64,000 nucleotides of DNA, taken from the NCBI GenBank assembly GCA_946554335.1, contig CAMNSA010000014.1, forward strand, positions 1-64,000, given 5' to 3'. Below are positions 33,512 through 40,973 of the stretch, in pieces (the first letter of the stretch is position 1; every line of letters begins with the position of its first letter). The DNA is from an uncultured Neglectibacter sp. GTDB taxonomy: Bacteria > Bacillota > Clostridia > Oscillospirales > Acutalibacteraceae. Made by a program: the position numbers and the translations under genes. A model generated the notes under the pieces. It saw nothing but the letters and a program-made list of their open reading frames with translations. It was not told where the DNA came from and searched no databases.

Positions 33512-33874
33512 TTATTCCGTGACATGCTCGATCCCCTGATCCAGAATGGTGCGCACATGGTCGTCAGAGAGCTGATAGAACACCGTTTTGCCCTCTCTGC
33601 GGTAGCGGACCAGCTTGCTCTTTTTTAACACCTGCAGCTGATGAGAGATGGCGGACTGGGTCATCCCCAAAAGCTGGGCGATATCGCATACGCACATCTC
33701 AGACTCAAACAGCACATAGAGGATCTTGATGCGGGTAGAGTCGCCGAACACCTTAAACAGCTCCGCTAAATCGAACAGCACCTCTTCTTCCGGCATCACC
33801 GCGTTGACCCGGTTGACGATCTCTTCATGCACATGCATGTACTCGCAGCCCGGCGCCTGTTTTCGCTCTGCCAT
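33512..33874 (-). CDS. cadC: CadC-type ArsR/SmtB metal-sensing repressor
   Basis: 120 residues, winged helix. It carries residues at a constant offset of three from the published ligands of S. aureus CadC: Cys10, Cys61 and Cys63 of the alpha3N site (CadC Cys7, Cys58, Cys60) with His14 in place of Cys11, and Asp104, His106, His117, Glu120 of the alpha5 site (Asp101, His103, His114, Glu117). Recognition helix TQSAISHQLQVLK. Expected to leave the operator when Cd, Pb or Zn binds. ATG 33874 follows AAAGGA by nine bases. First gene of the operon. Confidence 0.9.
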   Translation of the reverse strand: MAERKQAPGCEYMHVHEEIVNRVNAVMPEEEVLFDLAELFKVFGDSTRIKILYVLFESEMCVCDIAQLLGMTQSAISHQLQVLKKSKLVRYRREGKTVFYQLSDDHVRTILDQGIEHVTE

Positions 33875-33891
33875 GTTCAACATCCTTTCAT

Positions 33892-33940
33892 ATGAACGAT
33901 TGTTCATTTATATAATAGTCCTTCTCTTCTTCTCTGTCAA
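33892..33940 (-). promoter_or_regulatory. cad operon promoter with ArsR-type operator
   Basis: TTGACA (33935-33940), 17-bp spacer, TATTAT (33912-33917), then at once the dyad ATGAAC-GATT-GTTCAT (33892-33907). TGAA..TTCA palindromes are the known CadC/CzrA-type operators, and the position over the start site fits repression. Confidence 0.85.
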
Positions 33941-34024
33941 CCCTTTCAGAGATTTTTTAATCCGGAGTAAATGGCCTTTCCATTGCACCGTTGTTTTCTT
34001 CACCATTTAGCAGATGGGCGGGAA

Positions 34025-34061
34025 CAAAAAGAAACCGGGCGCTCCAAAGCGGAGTGCCCGG
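34025..34061 (-). terminator. cotJ operon terminator
   Basis: CCGGGC-CTCCG/CGGAG-GCCCGG stem, followed on the minus strand by TTTCTTTTT, 15 bp past the cotJC stop. Confidence 0.8.
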
Positions 34062-34075
34062 CCAAAAAAGACCTC

Positions 34076-34672
34076 TTATTTATCAAAAGACGGGTTGAAC
34101 GCATAGAAGTTTTTGGAGTCCAGCTTATCGGTAAGGATGCGAAGCCCCTCGCCAAAGCGCTGGAAATGAACGATCTCCCGCGCACGCAGGAACTTAATAG
34201 GATCGCGCACATCGGGGTCGTCCGCGAAGCGCAGGATATTGTCGTAGGTGAGCCTTGCCTTCTGCTCCGCGCTCAGGTCCTCGTGTAAGTCCGCGATGGT
34301 GTCGCCGGTCACGGCAAAGGTGTTGGCATTAAAGGGCGTGCCGGAGGCCGCCACAGGATAGACGCCTGCGGTATGATCCACAAAGTAGGTGTCGAAGCCC
34401 GCCTCCTGGATCTGCTGGGGCGTGAGGTCACGGGTGAGCTGGTACACGATGGTGCCCACCATTTCCAGGTGCGCAAGCTCCTCCGTGCCGATATCGGTGA
34501 GGATCGCTTTCAGTTCCGGATAGGGCATGGAGTACCGCTGGCTCAGATATCTCAGGGAAGCGCCGATTTCACCATGTGGCCCGCCGTATTGGCTGATGAT
34601 AATCTTCGCCAGGGCGGGGTTGGTGTTCTTGATTTTTACGGGGTATTGAAGCTTTTTCTCATAAATAAACAT
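34076..34672 (-). CDS. cotJC: Spore coat protein CotJC (manganese catalase family)
   Basis: 198 residues of the Mn-catalase ferritin-like fold. Metal ligands are visible in GGPHGEIGASL (about 31-41), TDIGTEELAHLEMVG (about 59-73) and the late FLRAREIVHFQRFGE. A component of the inner spore coat, possibly protective against peroxide. It follows cotJB by three bases; GGGAGG lies upstream of ATG 34672. Confidence 0.93.
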   Translation of the reverse strand: MFIYEKKLQYPVKIKNTNPALAKIIISQYGGPHGEIGASLRYLSQRYSMPYPELKAILTDIGTEELAHLEMVGTIVYQLTRDLTPQQIQEAGFDTYFVDHTAGVYPVAASGTPFNANTFAVTGDTIADLHEDLSAEQKARLTYDNILRFADDPDVRDPIKFLRAREIVHFQRFGEGLRILTDKLDSKNFYAFNPSFDK

Positions 34673-34675
34673 CTG

Positions 34676-34927
34676 TCAATTCGCCTCCCTTTCCCAGGGC
34701 CAGGGATCTCTAATCCAGGCCCAGCGGCTGGTTTCCCGGGAAGTCTCGTTGAGGGGACCGAACTTCTCTTCATACTCTTTTCTGAGCGCCTCAGCGCGGC
34801 TGCGGTATTCCTCCAGCTTCCTTGCGGCGTCGCAGTTATTGGGGTGCGTATCCAAAAACAGGTGCAGCTCCCACATGGCAAACTGCATGGCAGAGAGCCT
34901 TCTTCTCATAGCCTCTTTTTCGCTCAT
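34676..34927 (-). CDS. cotJB: Spore coat protein CotJB
   Basis: 83 residues matching CotJB: QFAMWELHLFLDTHPNN early, and the late WAWIRDPWPWE. Function in coat assembly is not resolved. Start ATG 34927 overlaps the cotJA stop by four bases (ATGA), and AGGAGG lies upstream inside cotJA. Confidence 0.92.
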   Translation of the reverse strand: MSEKEAMRRRLSAMQFAMWELHLFLDTHPNNCDAARKLEEYRSRAEALRKEYEEKFGPLNETSRETSRWAWIRDPWPWEREAN

Positions 34928-35130
34928 CTGGGCTCACCGCCCCTCCTGCCGTAAAACGGCTTATCCAATACCGGAAACAGGGTTCCGGCGTCCAGGGCAC
35001 GCTCTGCCGCATGCAGAGAGTCGCTCCATTGCTGAAACGGCACATAGGCCATGGCGGGCACCGGATCTGCGGGCAGCGGCATGGGGTCAGCCGCCGGGAT
35101 ACAGACCTGCACATTCATTTCTTCTGCCAA
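34924..35130 (-). CDS. cotJA: Spore coat-associated protein CotJA
   Basis: 68 residues: Pro-rich start and the CotJA core YVPFQQW then ERALDAGTLFPVLDKPFYG. TTG 35130 is chosen because AAAGGGG lies eight bases upstream; the longer frame to 35154 begins inside that site. First gene of cotJABC, normally made in the mother cell during sporulation. Confidence 0.88.
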   Translation of the reverse strand: MAEEMNVQVCIPAADPMPLPADPVPAMAYVPFQQWSDSLHAAERALDAGTLFPVLDKPFYGRRGGEPR

Positions 35131-35232
35131 AATAGTTTCCCCTTTCTGTTTCAATTCTTAGGTCGATCTATTTTAAAAGGGAACAGGCTTTGTCCCTTAC
35201 TGCTAAGATATGCGAAAAGGAAAACAAGGTGC

Positions 35233-35267
35233 AAAAATCGGTCCGGGACGAAGGCCCCGGACCGATT
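35233..35267 (-). terminator. hsp20 terminator
   Basis: CGGTCCGGG/CCCGGACCG stem followed on the minus strand by ATTTTTG, about 22 bp past the hsp20 stop. Confidence 0.85.
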
Positions 35268-35288
35268 AAAAAACTGCGAACTCTGTTT

Positions 35289-35723
35289 TTATTGGATCTC
35301 AAGCTTTCTGGAGGTCTGAGGCTTATCCTCCCGCTTAGGCAGCGTGAGCTTCAAAACTCCGTCCACATAGGCGCAGGTGATCCCCTCAGCTTTGATATTG
35401 GAAATGTCAAAGCTTCTCGTGAAAGAGCCGTAAGAGCGCTCTCTGCGCACATATCTGCCCTTCTCTTCCTTTTCCTCCTTCTCCGCATTGTGGGCGGCGG
35501 TGATCTTCAGAAAATCGCCGTCGATCTCTACGGAGATATCGTTCTTGGAAAATCCGGGAAGCTCGGCCTCCAGAAGATAATGGTCGCCCTGGTCCTGGAT
35601 GTCCGTTCTGAAATCAAAGGCGCTCATACCTCTGGTGAACATCCGCTCCAAATTCTCCAGCTCGGCAAAGGGACGGGAAAAAGAAAAACGGTCATTGTGG
35701 TCAAAAGGCATCAACTCAAACAT
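35289..35723 (-). CDS. Hsp20/alpha-crystallin small heat-shock protein
   Basis: 144 residues with an alpha-crystallin domain (about 38-130): FRTDIQDQGDHYLLEAELPGF at its start, the AYVDGVLKLTLPK signature with its GVL near the end, and a short C-terminal tail. It binds unfolding proteins without ATP. A clear ribosome site precedes ATG 35723. A promoter is at 35858-35885 and an exact CIRCE box at 35920-35946, so HrcA control is likely. Confidence 0.93.
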   Translation of the reverse strand: MFELMPFDHNDRFSFSRPFAELENLERMFTRGMSAFDFRTDIQDQGDHYLLEAELPGFSKNDISVEIDGDFLKITAAHNAEKEEKEEKGRYVRRERSYGSFTRSFDISNIKAEGITCAYVDGVLKLTLPKREDKPQTSRKLEIQ

Positions 35724-35857
35724 AATAAAAGCTCTCCTTTCGCTGCAAATGCAGCTGTTGAAATTTTAATGAAATGGAAAATCTGTCATACTTTGGAACG
35801 GGCGTTCGCCGTTCCCATCTCCCTGTTCATAGGAGATCCCTTCTTTCCTTTTGTCTG

Positions 35858-35885
35858 CTATTAGGATACCAACTGTTTATTTCAA
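35858..35885 (-). promoter_or_regulatory. hsp20 promoter
   Basis: TTGAAA and TAATAG with a 16-bp spacer on the minus strand, about 135 bp before the hsp20 ATG. Confidence 0.5.
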
Positions 35886-35919
35886 AAAATCAGATAAAAT
35901 ATGACGAAACCGTTAATTT

Positions 35920-35946
35920 TTAGCACTCTGTATTCAAGAGTGCTAA
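35920..35946. promoter_or_regulatory. CIRCE operator (HrcA site)
   Basis: TTAGCACTC-N9-GAGTGCTAA, an exact match to the CIRCE consensus with the standard nine-base gap. It lies between divergent hsp20 and phosphodiesterase promoters, 34 bp beyond the hsp20 -35, not over the start site as is usual. Confidence 0.95.
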
Positions 35947-35998
35947 TCCCTGGTCGCTCTCCTTTCCCCCTCTTATCAGAAAAGCCCTGCCGCCTCTC

Positions 35999-36027
35999 TT
36001 GACAAAGCTTTTGGGGAAGCATATGAT
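35999..36027 (+). promoter_or_regulatory. Promoter of the phosphodiesterase/MFS/oxidoreductase cassette
   Basis: TTGACA, 17-bp spacer, TATGAT, 46 bp before ATG 36074 and 52 bp from the CIRCE box. Confidence 0.75.
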
Positions 36028-36073
36028 GGATTCAGTTTCCAAAACATAATGGAATCAGAGAGGGGAACCGAAT

Positions 36074-36838
36074 ATGAAAGCGATCGTGATCCTGGTGGAC
36101 GGGATGCGCCCGGACGCCGCCGCGCAGATGGAGGAAGCCAAAAAGCTGATGGAGCGCTCCTCCTTTACCTTAAAGGCCCGCACCGTCATGCCCTCCGTCA
36201 CGCTGCCCTGCCACATGTCTTTGTTTCACAGCGTAGACCCGGCCCGGCACGGGACCACCACCAACACCTACGCCCCTCAGGTGCGGCCCATCCGAGGCCT
36301 GTGCGAGGTGCTTTCCGGGGCGAAGAAGCAGTGCGCCTTTTTCTACAACTGGGAAGAGCTCAGGGATCTGGCGAGGCCTGGTTCCCTCACATTCTCCTAT
36401 TTCGCAAGCGGCGGCACGCTCAGCTATCAAAAGACCAATCAGATGGTGACAGACGCCGCCGTCCGCCATCTTTGTGAAAACAGGCCGGACTTTGCCTTTC
36501 TTTATTTAGGGTATTCCGACGCCGCGGGCCATGACCACGGCTGGATGAGCGAGCCCTACATGGAGGCTGTTAAGGAAAGCTGGGACTGTATCCATCAGGT
36601 TCTTTCCTCTCTGCCGGAGGAATATGCTGTGATCATCACCGCCGATCACGGCGGCCACGACAGATCTCACGGCAGCGACTGCCTGGAGGACATGACTATT
36701 CCCCTGTTCCTGTTCGGGAAGGGGATCCCCGGGAACAAGGAGCTTTCCCATGCTGATATCCGGGACATCGCCCCCACCGTGACAGCGCTTCTGGGGGTGG
36801 AACCGGATCCTGAATGGGAAGGAGAGAATCTGCTGTGA
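36074..36838 (+). CDS. Alkaline phosphatase superfamily phosphodiesterase (nucleotide pyrophosphatase type)
   Basis: 254 residues. Metal and catalytic motifs: LVDGMRPD (about 7-14), nucleophile Thr in PSVTLPCHMSLFH (about 40-52), GYSDAAGHDHG (about 152-162) and TADHGGHDRSHG (about 194-205). This is the type I phosphodiesterase/pyrophosphatase form. No signal peptide, so it acts in the cytoplasm. Its stop overlaps the GTG of the MFS gene, which suggests it processes what that carrier imports. Confidence 0.87.
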   Translation: MKAIVILVDGMRPDAAAQMEEAKKLMERSSFTLKARTVMPSVTLPCHMSLFHSVDPARHGTTTNTYAPQVRPIRGLCEVLSGAKKQCAFFYNWEELRDLARPGSLTFSYFASGGTLSYQKTNQMVTDAAVRHLCENRPDFAFLYLGYSDAAGHDHGWMSEPYMEAVKESWDCIHQVLSSLPEEYAVIITADHGGHDRSHGSDCLEDMTIPLFLFGKGIPGNKELSHADIRDIAPTVTALLGVEPDPEWEGENLL

Positions 36839-38064
36839 CTGTTCTCACAAACCAGAGTCAGGTGCGAAAATTAGCCCTCTTATTCACCGTCACCTATCTT
36901 GTCAGCTACATGACCCGCATCAACTACGGGGCTATCGTCTCCGAGATGGAACGGGCGCTTGCGATCCCAAAAAGCCGCATTTCCATGGCGGTGACCGGCA
37001 GCTTTATCACCTACGGCGCGGGACAGATCTTAAGCGGGATCTGCGGGGACCGCTTCTCTCCCAAAAGGCTGATGACTCTGGCTTTAGCAGTTACCAGCGT
37101 GATGAACCTGTCCCTGCCCTTTTGCAGGAACGAGTATCAGATGCTTTTCGTCTGGTGCGTAAACGGTCTTTCCCAGGCCTTTTTGTGGCCTCCGCTGGTG
37201 CGTTTGATGGCTGCCCTGCTCTCCGAAAGGGACTATAACCGGATCGTCGTCAAGGTCTCCTGGGGCAGCTCTTTGGGCACCATTCTTATCTATCTGCTCT
37301 CCCCGCTTCTCATCTCGCTGTTTCAGTGGCGGGCGGTATTCTTTTTCTCCGCCGTTCTGGGCGGGGCCATGACGGTTTTCTGGTCGCTTTTTGCCCCGGA
37401 TATTCCCCGGGAAACGCCTAAAAAAGTAGAGGAGAAGCCCAAAAAGGCCACCAGCCTCCGGCTGCTGCTCAGTCCGGTCATGCTGGCGGTCATGGCGGCT
37501 ATCGTCTGTCAGGGAATGCTTCGGGATGGCGTCACCACCTGGATGCCCTCCTATATTTCGGAGACCTACCACATCAGCAGCATGATTTCCATCCTCACCG
37601 GAGTTACCCTTCCGCTGTTCGGCATGGTGTGTATGCAGGCGGCCTCCACCCTCTATATTAAGATATTCCGGGACCCGCTGCGCTGCTCTGCGGCGGTGTT
37701 TTTCGTGGGCACAGTTTCCGCCGTGGGCCTTTTCTTTTCCTCCGGCCGAAGCGCCCTGCTTTCCGTGATTCTTTCCGCCCTGTTTACCGGCTGTATGCAC
37801 GGAGTAAACCTGATGCTCATCTGTATGGTGCCTGCTTTTTTCAAAAATATGGGCAGCGTTTCCACCGTGTCCGGCGTTCTCAACTCCTGCACCTATATTG
37901 GCAGCGCCCTGTCCACCTATGGGGTAGCCGTATTCTCAGAGCGCTTCGGGTGGGGCTTCACCCTGCTGTTCTGGATCCTCACCGCTGCCGCCGGAACGGT
38001 TCTGTGCGCCGCTTCCATTCGGCCCTGGAAAAGGAAAGTGGCGTCAAGCGCCTCCGAGTCCTGA
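36835..38064 (+). CDS. MFS transporter, organophosphate-antiporter-like
   Basis: 409 residues, twelve hydrophobic helices in two halves with a charged central loop (about 190-205, KKVEEKPKKA). The start VSYMTRINYGAIVSEME and GDRFSPKRLM loop resemble the OPA group (glycerol-3-phosphate/hexose-phosphate carriers). GTG 36835 overlaps the preceding stop (GTGA) and follows AAGGAGAG; the longer frame from 36814 is rejected. Substrate unknown, but a phosphate ester fits the neighbour. Confidence 0.85.
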   Translation: MTVLTNQSQVRKLALLFTVTYLVSYMTRINYGAIVSEMERALAIPKSRISMAVTGSFITYGAGQILSGICGDRFSPKRLMTLALAVTSVMNLSLPFCRNEYQMLFVWCVNGLSQAFLWPPLVRLMAALLSERDYNRIVVKVSWGSSLGTILIYLLSPLLISLFQWRAVFFFSAVLGGAMTVFWSLFAPDIPRETPKKVEEKPKKATSLRLLLSPVMLAVMAAIVCQGMLRDGVTTWMPSYISETYHISSMISILTGVTLPLFGMVCMQAASTLYIKIFRDPLRCSAAVFFVGTVSAVGLFFSSGRSALLSVILSALFTGCMHGVNLMLICMVPAFFKNMGSVSTVSGVLNSCTYIGSALSTYGVAVFSERFGWGFTLLFWILTAAAGTVLCAASIRPWKRKVASSASES

Positions 38065-38100
38065 CATTTTACATCCACATTTCGGAAAGGAGTTTTCAGT

Positions 38101-39297
38101 ATGTTCCTCAATGAACACTTAAAAACCCCTGTCACGGCAGAGTATGATGTGGTGGTGTGCGGCGGAGGGATCGCCGGGATCAGTGCTGCCCTGGCGGCGG
38201 CAAGACGCCAGAAACGCACCCTGCTTCTGGAGCGCCAGTTTTTGCTGGGCGGCCTTGGCACCCTGGGGCTCGTCACCATCTATCTGCCCCTGTGCGACGG
38301 CTGCGGGCGCCAGGTTTCCTTCGGCATCGCAGAAGAGCTTCTGCGCCTGTCCATCTCTCAGGGAGCGGAGGGCCGCCTCCCGGAAAACTGGCTTTCGGAG
38401 AATGGCTCCCGCACCAGGCTCGATCCCCGGTTCGAGGTGCAGTACAATCCCCAGCTGTTCGCGATCTCGGCGGAAAAGCTGCTGCGGGATCATGGCGTGG
38501 ATCTGCTGTACGGCGTAAGCGTCACCGGAGTGGTGAAGGAAGGGGATCGGATCACCCATCTTCTCACGGAGAGCAAATCCGGCCGTCAGGCCATTTACGC
38601 GGGGGCTGTGGTGGACGCCACAGGAGACTGCGACATCGCCGCCTTTTCCGGCGCTCCTACCGAAAACTTCCAACAGGGGAATGTTCTGGCCGCCTGGTAC
38701 TACAGTGTGGGGAAAGACGGCTATCATCTGCGGTCTCTGGGGGCCTGCGACATTCCGGAGGAGGAAAAGAAGGAGGGCGGAGCGGTCACGCCCTTAATAG
38801 ACCAGCGCTTTCTGGGGCTTTCCACCCAGGAGCTTTCCCGGATGACAGAGCTTTCTCACCGCACCCTTTGGGAGGATTTTCTGCGGCACAGAAAAGAGGA
38901 CCCCACCTACCTGCCCGTCACCATGGCCACCATCCCCCAGATCCGGATGACCAGAAAGCTGCAGGGAGAGTACGAGCTTTCCCACAAGGAAGAGCATTGC
39001 TTTTTCCCGGATTCCATCGGGATGGTGTCCAACTGGAAAAAACGGGGACCCGTCTATGAGGTGCCCTTCAGGACCCTCTACCACCATAGCGTCAAGAATC
39101 TGATCGCCGCGGGCAGATGCACCAGTACAGACGAGACCTTGTGGGACGTGATGCGGGTAATCCCCTGCTGCGCGGTCACAGGAGAAGCGGCCGGGACCGC
39201 CGCCGCCATGACCGATGACTTCTCCTCCCTTTCTGTGGAGACTTTACAGGAAGAACTGAAAAGAGGCGGCGTGGTCCTGCACGAAAAAGAGCTGTAA
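38101..39297 (+). CDS. FAD-dependent oxidoreductase (FAD_oxidored family)
   Basis: 398 residues. Dinucleotide-binding start YDVVVCGGGIAGISAALAAAR (about 15-34), the family's LLLERQFLLGGLGTLGLV, and VVDATGDCDIAAFSG near 170. The C-terminal AAGRCTSTDE and later Gly-rich turn complete the FAD site. Such proteins often lie in carbohydrate-use clusters; substrate unknown. GGAAAGGAG precedes the ATG. Third gene of the cassette. Confidence 0.85.
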   Translation: MFLNEHLKTPVTAEYDVVVCGGGIAGISAALAAARRQKRTLLLERQFLLGGLGTLGLVTIYLPLCDGCGRQVSFGIAEELLRLSISQGAEGRLPENWLSENGSRTRLDPRFEVQYNPQLFAISAEKLLRDHGVDLLYGVSVTGVVKEGDRITHLLTESKSGRQAIYAGAVVDATGDCDIAAFSGAPTENFQQGNVLAAWYYSVGKDGYHLRSLGACDIPEEEKKEGGAVTPLIDQRFLGLSTQELSRMTELSHRTLWEDFLRHRKEDPTYLPVTMATIPQIRMTRKLQGEYELSHKEEHCFFPDSIGMVSNWKKRGPVYEVPFRTLYHHSVKNLIAAGRCTSTDETLWDVMRVIPCCAVTGEAAGTAAAMTDDFSSLSVETLQEELKRGGVVLHEKEL

Positions 39298-39319
39298 GCC
39301 CATCCATAGCCGCTAAAGC

Positions 39320-39386
39320 CGCCCGACGGAAAAATCCGCCGGGCGAAGAGGGGTTGCTGCAGTTTTTCATTCTGCAACATCCCCTC
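39320..39386. terminator. Two hairpins between convergent genes
   Basis: GCCCG-CGGA/TCCG-CGGGC (39320-39345) and GAGGGG-TGCTGCAG/CTGCA-CCCCTC (39348-39386), with T runs between. They probably end the FAD-oxidoreductase transcript and the spoIIA transcript. Confidence 0.65.
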
Positions 39387-39391
39387 CTATT

Positions 39392-40075
39392 TTACTCCCC
39401 AAACCTGCTGCGCATCCAGAGCAAAAGCTTTTTCTCCCGGCGGCTCACCTGCACCTGGGTCATGCCCAATACGGCTGCCGTGCTGGCCTGGGTCTTTCCT
39501 TCAAAATACCGAAGCCGGATCAGGCTTTTGTCCCTCTCCTCCAGCCCCTCCAGGATCTTATAAAGGGTCATGCGCTCCGTCATCCTTTCCTCCGGAGCCT
39601 CCACCGGGATCTCCAGCGTCTCCCCCTCCCCGTCTCCTGTCAGGGAAAGGGGCGGTCTGGCGGTGCCCAGGGCCAGGGCCGTTTTTTCCACGCTTTCTCC
39701 CAGGCGCTCCGCGATTTGGGAGACGCCGGGGCTTCTTCCGGTCTCCTCCCGCAGAAGCTCAGCCGCCGCCTGGGCCCTTTTCCCCAGCTCTCTGAGGCTT
39801 CTGGACACCTTGAGGGCTCCCGCCTCTCTGAAAAGCCGCCGGATCTCTCCTAGAATGACCGGCACCGCGTAGGTGGAAAATTTCACGCCCCGGCTCCTGT
39901 CAAAATTATCACAGGCCTTGACAAGCCCCACGCACCCCGCCTGAAACAGGTCGTCATATTCGATCCCCTTGCCGGAAAAACGCCGGGCGCACAGATGGAC
40001 CAGTCCGATATTTTTCTCTACCCCCGTCTCGCTTTCCTCGCCGTTTAAGACGGGAGCCTCTGTCGATTCCGGCAC
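39392..40075 (-). CDS. sigF: Sporulation sigma factor SigF (SpoIIAC)
   Basis: About 227 residues: sigma-70 regions 2 (YDDLFQAGCVGLVKACDNFD, -10 recognition), 3 and 4 (HTH TQASTAAVLGMTQVQVSRRE). It directs early forespore transcription. Identity rests on order: spoIIAA-spoIIAB-sigF. The start is unclear because the frame runs through the end of spoIIAB; I use GTG 40075, just after the spoIIAB stop, with only a weak AGGGTG site; TTG 40096 is an alternative. Confidence 0.92.
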   Translation of the reverse strand: MPESTEAPVLNGEESETGVEKNIGLVHLCARRFSGKGIEYDDLFQAGCVGLVKACDNFDRSRGVKFSTYAVPVILGEIRRLFREAGALKVSRSLRELGKRAQAAAELLREETGRSPGVSQIAERLGESVEKTALALGTARPPLSLTGDGEGETLEIPVEAPEERMTERMTLYKILEGLEERDKSLIRLRYFEGKTQASTAAVLGMTQVQVSRREKKLLLWMRSRFGE

Positions 40076-40079
40076 CGGC

Positions 40080-40511
40080 TCACACCCTGCTTTCAAAGTG
40101 CTTGCAAAGGGTAACGCTGACGCCCTTGCCCACTTTGGAGGTGACCCGCACACTGTCGCAGAAGCTCTGCATCACCGCAAAGCCCAGCCCGGCGCGTTCC
40201 TCCCCGCCGGTGGTATAAAGGGGCTCCATGGCCTTGGGAATATCCGGGATCCCGCAGCCCTTGTCCCGGACGCGTACCGTCACCTTGCCCCCTTCAAAGA
40301 TTTTCACCGTTATGTACACCGGTCCCAGCTCTTCTTTATAGCCGTGGACGATGGCGTTGGTCACTGCCTCGGAGACCGCCGTTTTCAGGTCGGTAAGCTC
40401 CCCGAGCGTGGGGTCCAGCTGAGAGAGAAAAGCGCTGACCGCGGCTCTCGCAAAGCCTTCATTTACCGAGTTGGAGGGAAATTTTATTTCCAGCTTATTG
40501 ATGGGCTTCAT
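40080..40511 (-). CDS. spoIIAB: Anti-sigma-F factor / protein kinase SpoIIAB
   Basis: 143 residues of the GHKL ATPase fold: N-box KTAVSEAVTNAIVHGY (about 44-59), G1 box VRDKGCGIPD (about 87-96) and G2 box ERAGLGFAVM (about 112-121). It holds SigF inactive and phosphorylates SpoIIAA. AAGGAGG lies upstream of ATG 40511, which shares its A with the spoIIAA stop (TAATG). Confidence 0.96.
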   Translation of the reverse strand: MKPINKLEIKFPSNSVNEGFARAAVSAFLSQLDPTLGELTDLKTAVSEAVTNAIVHGYKEELGPVYITVKIFEGGKVTVRVRDKGCGIPDIPKAMEPLYTTGGEERAGLGFAVMQSFCDSVRVTSKVGKGVSVTLCKHFESRV

Positions 40512-40828
40512 TATCCCGCCCTCCTTTCGATAGCGGCCACCCCAGACACGCCGGAAAGCTCCACCATTTTATTGAGATTCCCGGAAAGGCCGCAAAGCAC
40601 CACCCGCCCTCTCCAAAGCTGCAAAAGCCGCACTCGTCCCAGGATCAGGCCGATCCCGGAGCTGTCCATAAAGGGTACATTGGTAAAATCCAGCCTCAGA
40701 CAGTAGGGCTTTTTCCTTCTGGAATGGTCGTCGATCAATTCTCTTATCTCCCTGGCCGAGTGGTGATCGATCTCCCCGGCGAGCTTCGCCGTAAGGACTC
40801 CTTCCTCATAAAAAAACTGCACATCCAT
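40511..40828 (-). CDS. spoIIAA: Anti-anti-sigma factor SpoIIAA
   Basis: 105 residues, one STAS domain. The phosphorylated serine lies in FMDSSGIGLILGR (Ser56/57). In its unphosphorylated form it frees SigF by binding SpoIIAB. ATG 40828 overlaps AGCAGG; GTG 40822 is a possible alternative. First gene of the spoIIA operon, which in relatives is driven by sigma-H at the onset of sporulation; I could not fix that promoter. Confidence 0.93.
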   Translation of the reverse strand: MDVQFFYEEGVLTAKLAGEIDHHSAREIRELIDDHSRRKKPYCLRLDFTNVPFMDSSGIGLILGRVRLLQLWRGRVVLCGLSGNLNKMVELSGVSGVAAIERRAG

Positions 40829-40877
40829 CCTGCTTTCATCTTCCTTTCTGCTGATGGCATTTTCCGTTGGAACACAA

Positions 40878-40918
40878 AAGAAAAAGCGCCCGGAGAGAAG
40901 CCATTCTCTCCGAACGCT
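40878..40918 (-). terminator. folC terminator, upstream of spoIIA
   Basis: 15-bp stem AGCG-CCGGAGAGAA with one mismatch, loop TGGC, followed on the minus strand by TTTTTCTTTT. It insulates the spoIIA operon from folC read-through. Confidence 0.85.
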
Positions 40919-40973
40919 TGTCCCCTTCTCCCACATTGTACAGAGAGGGGGATTTATTTTTTGCAGAAATTTG

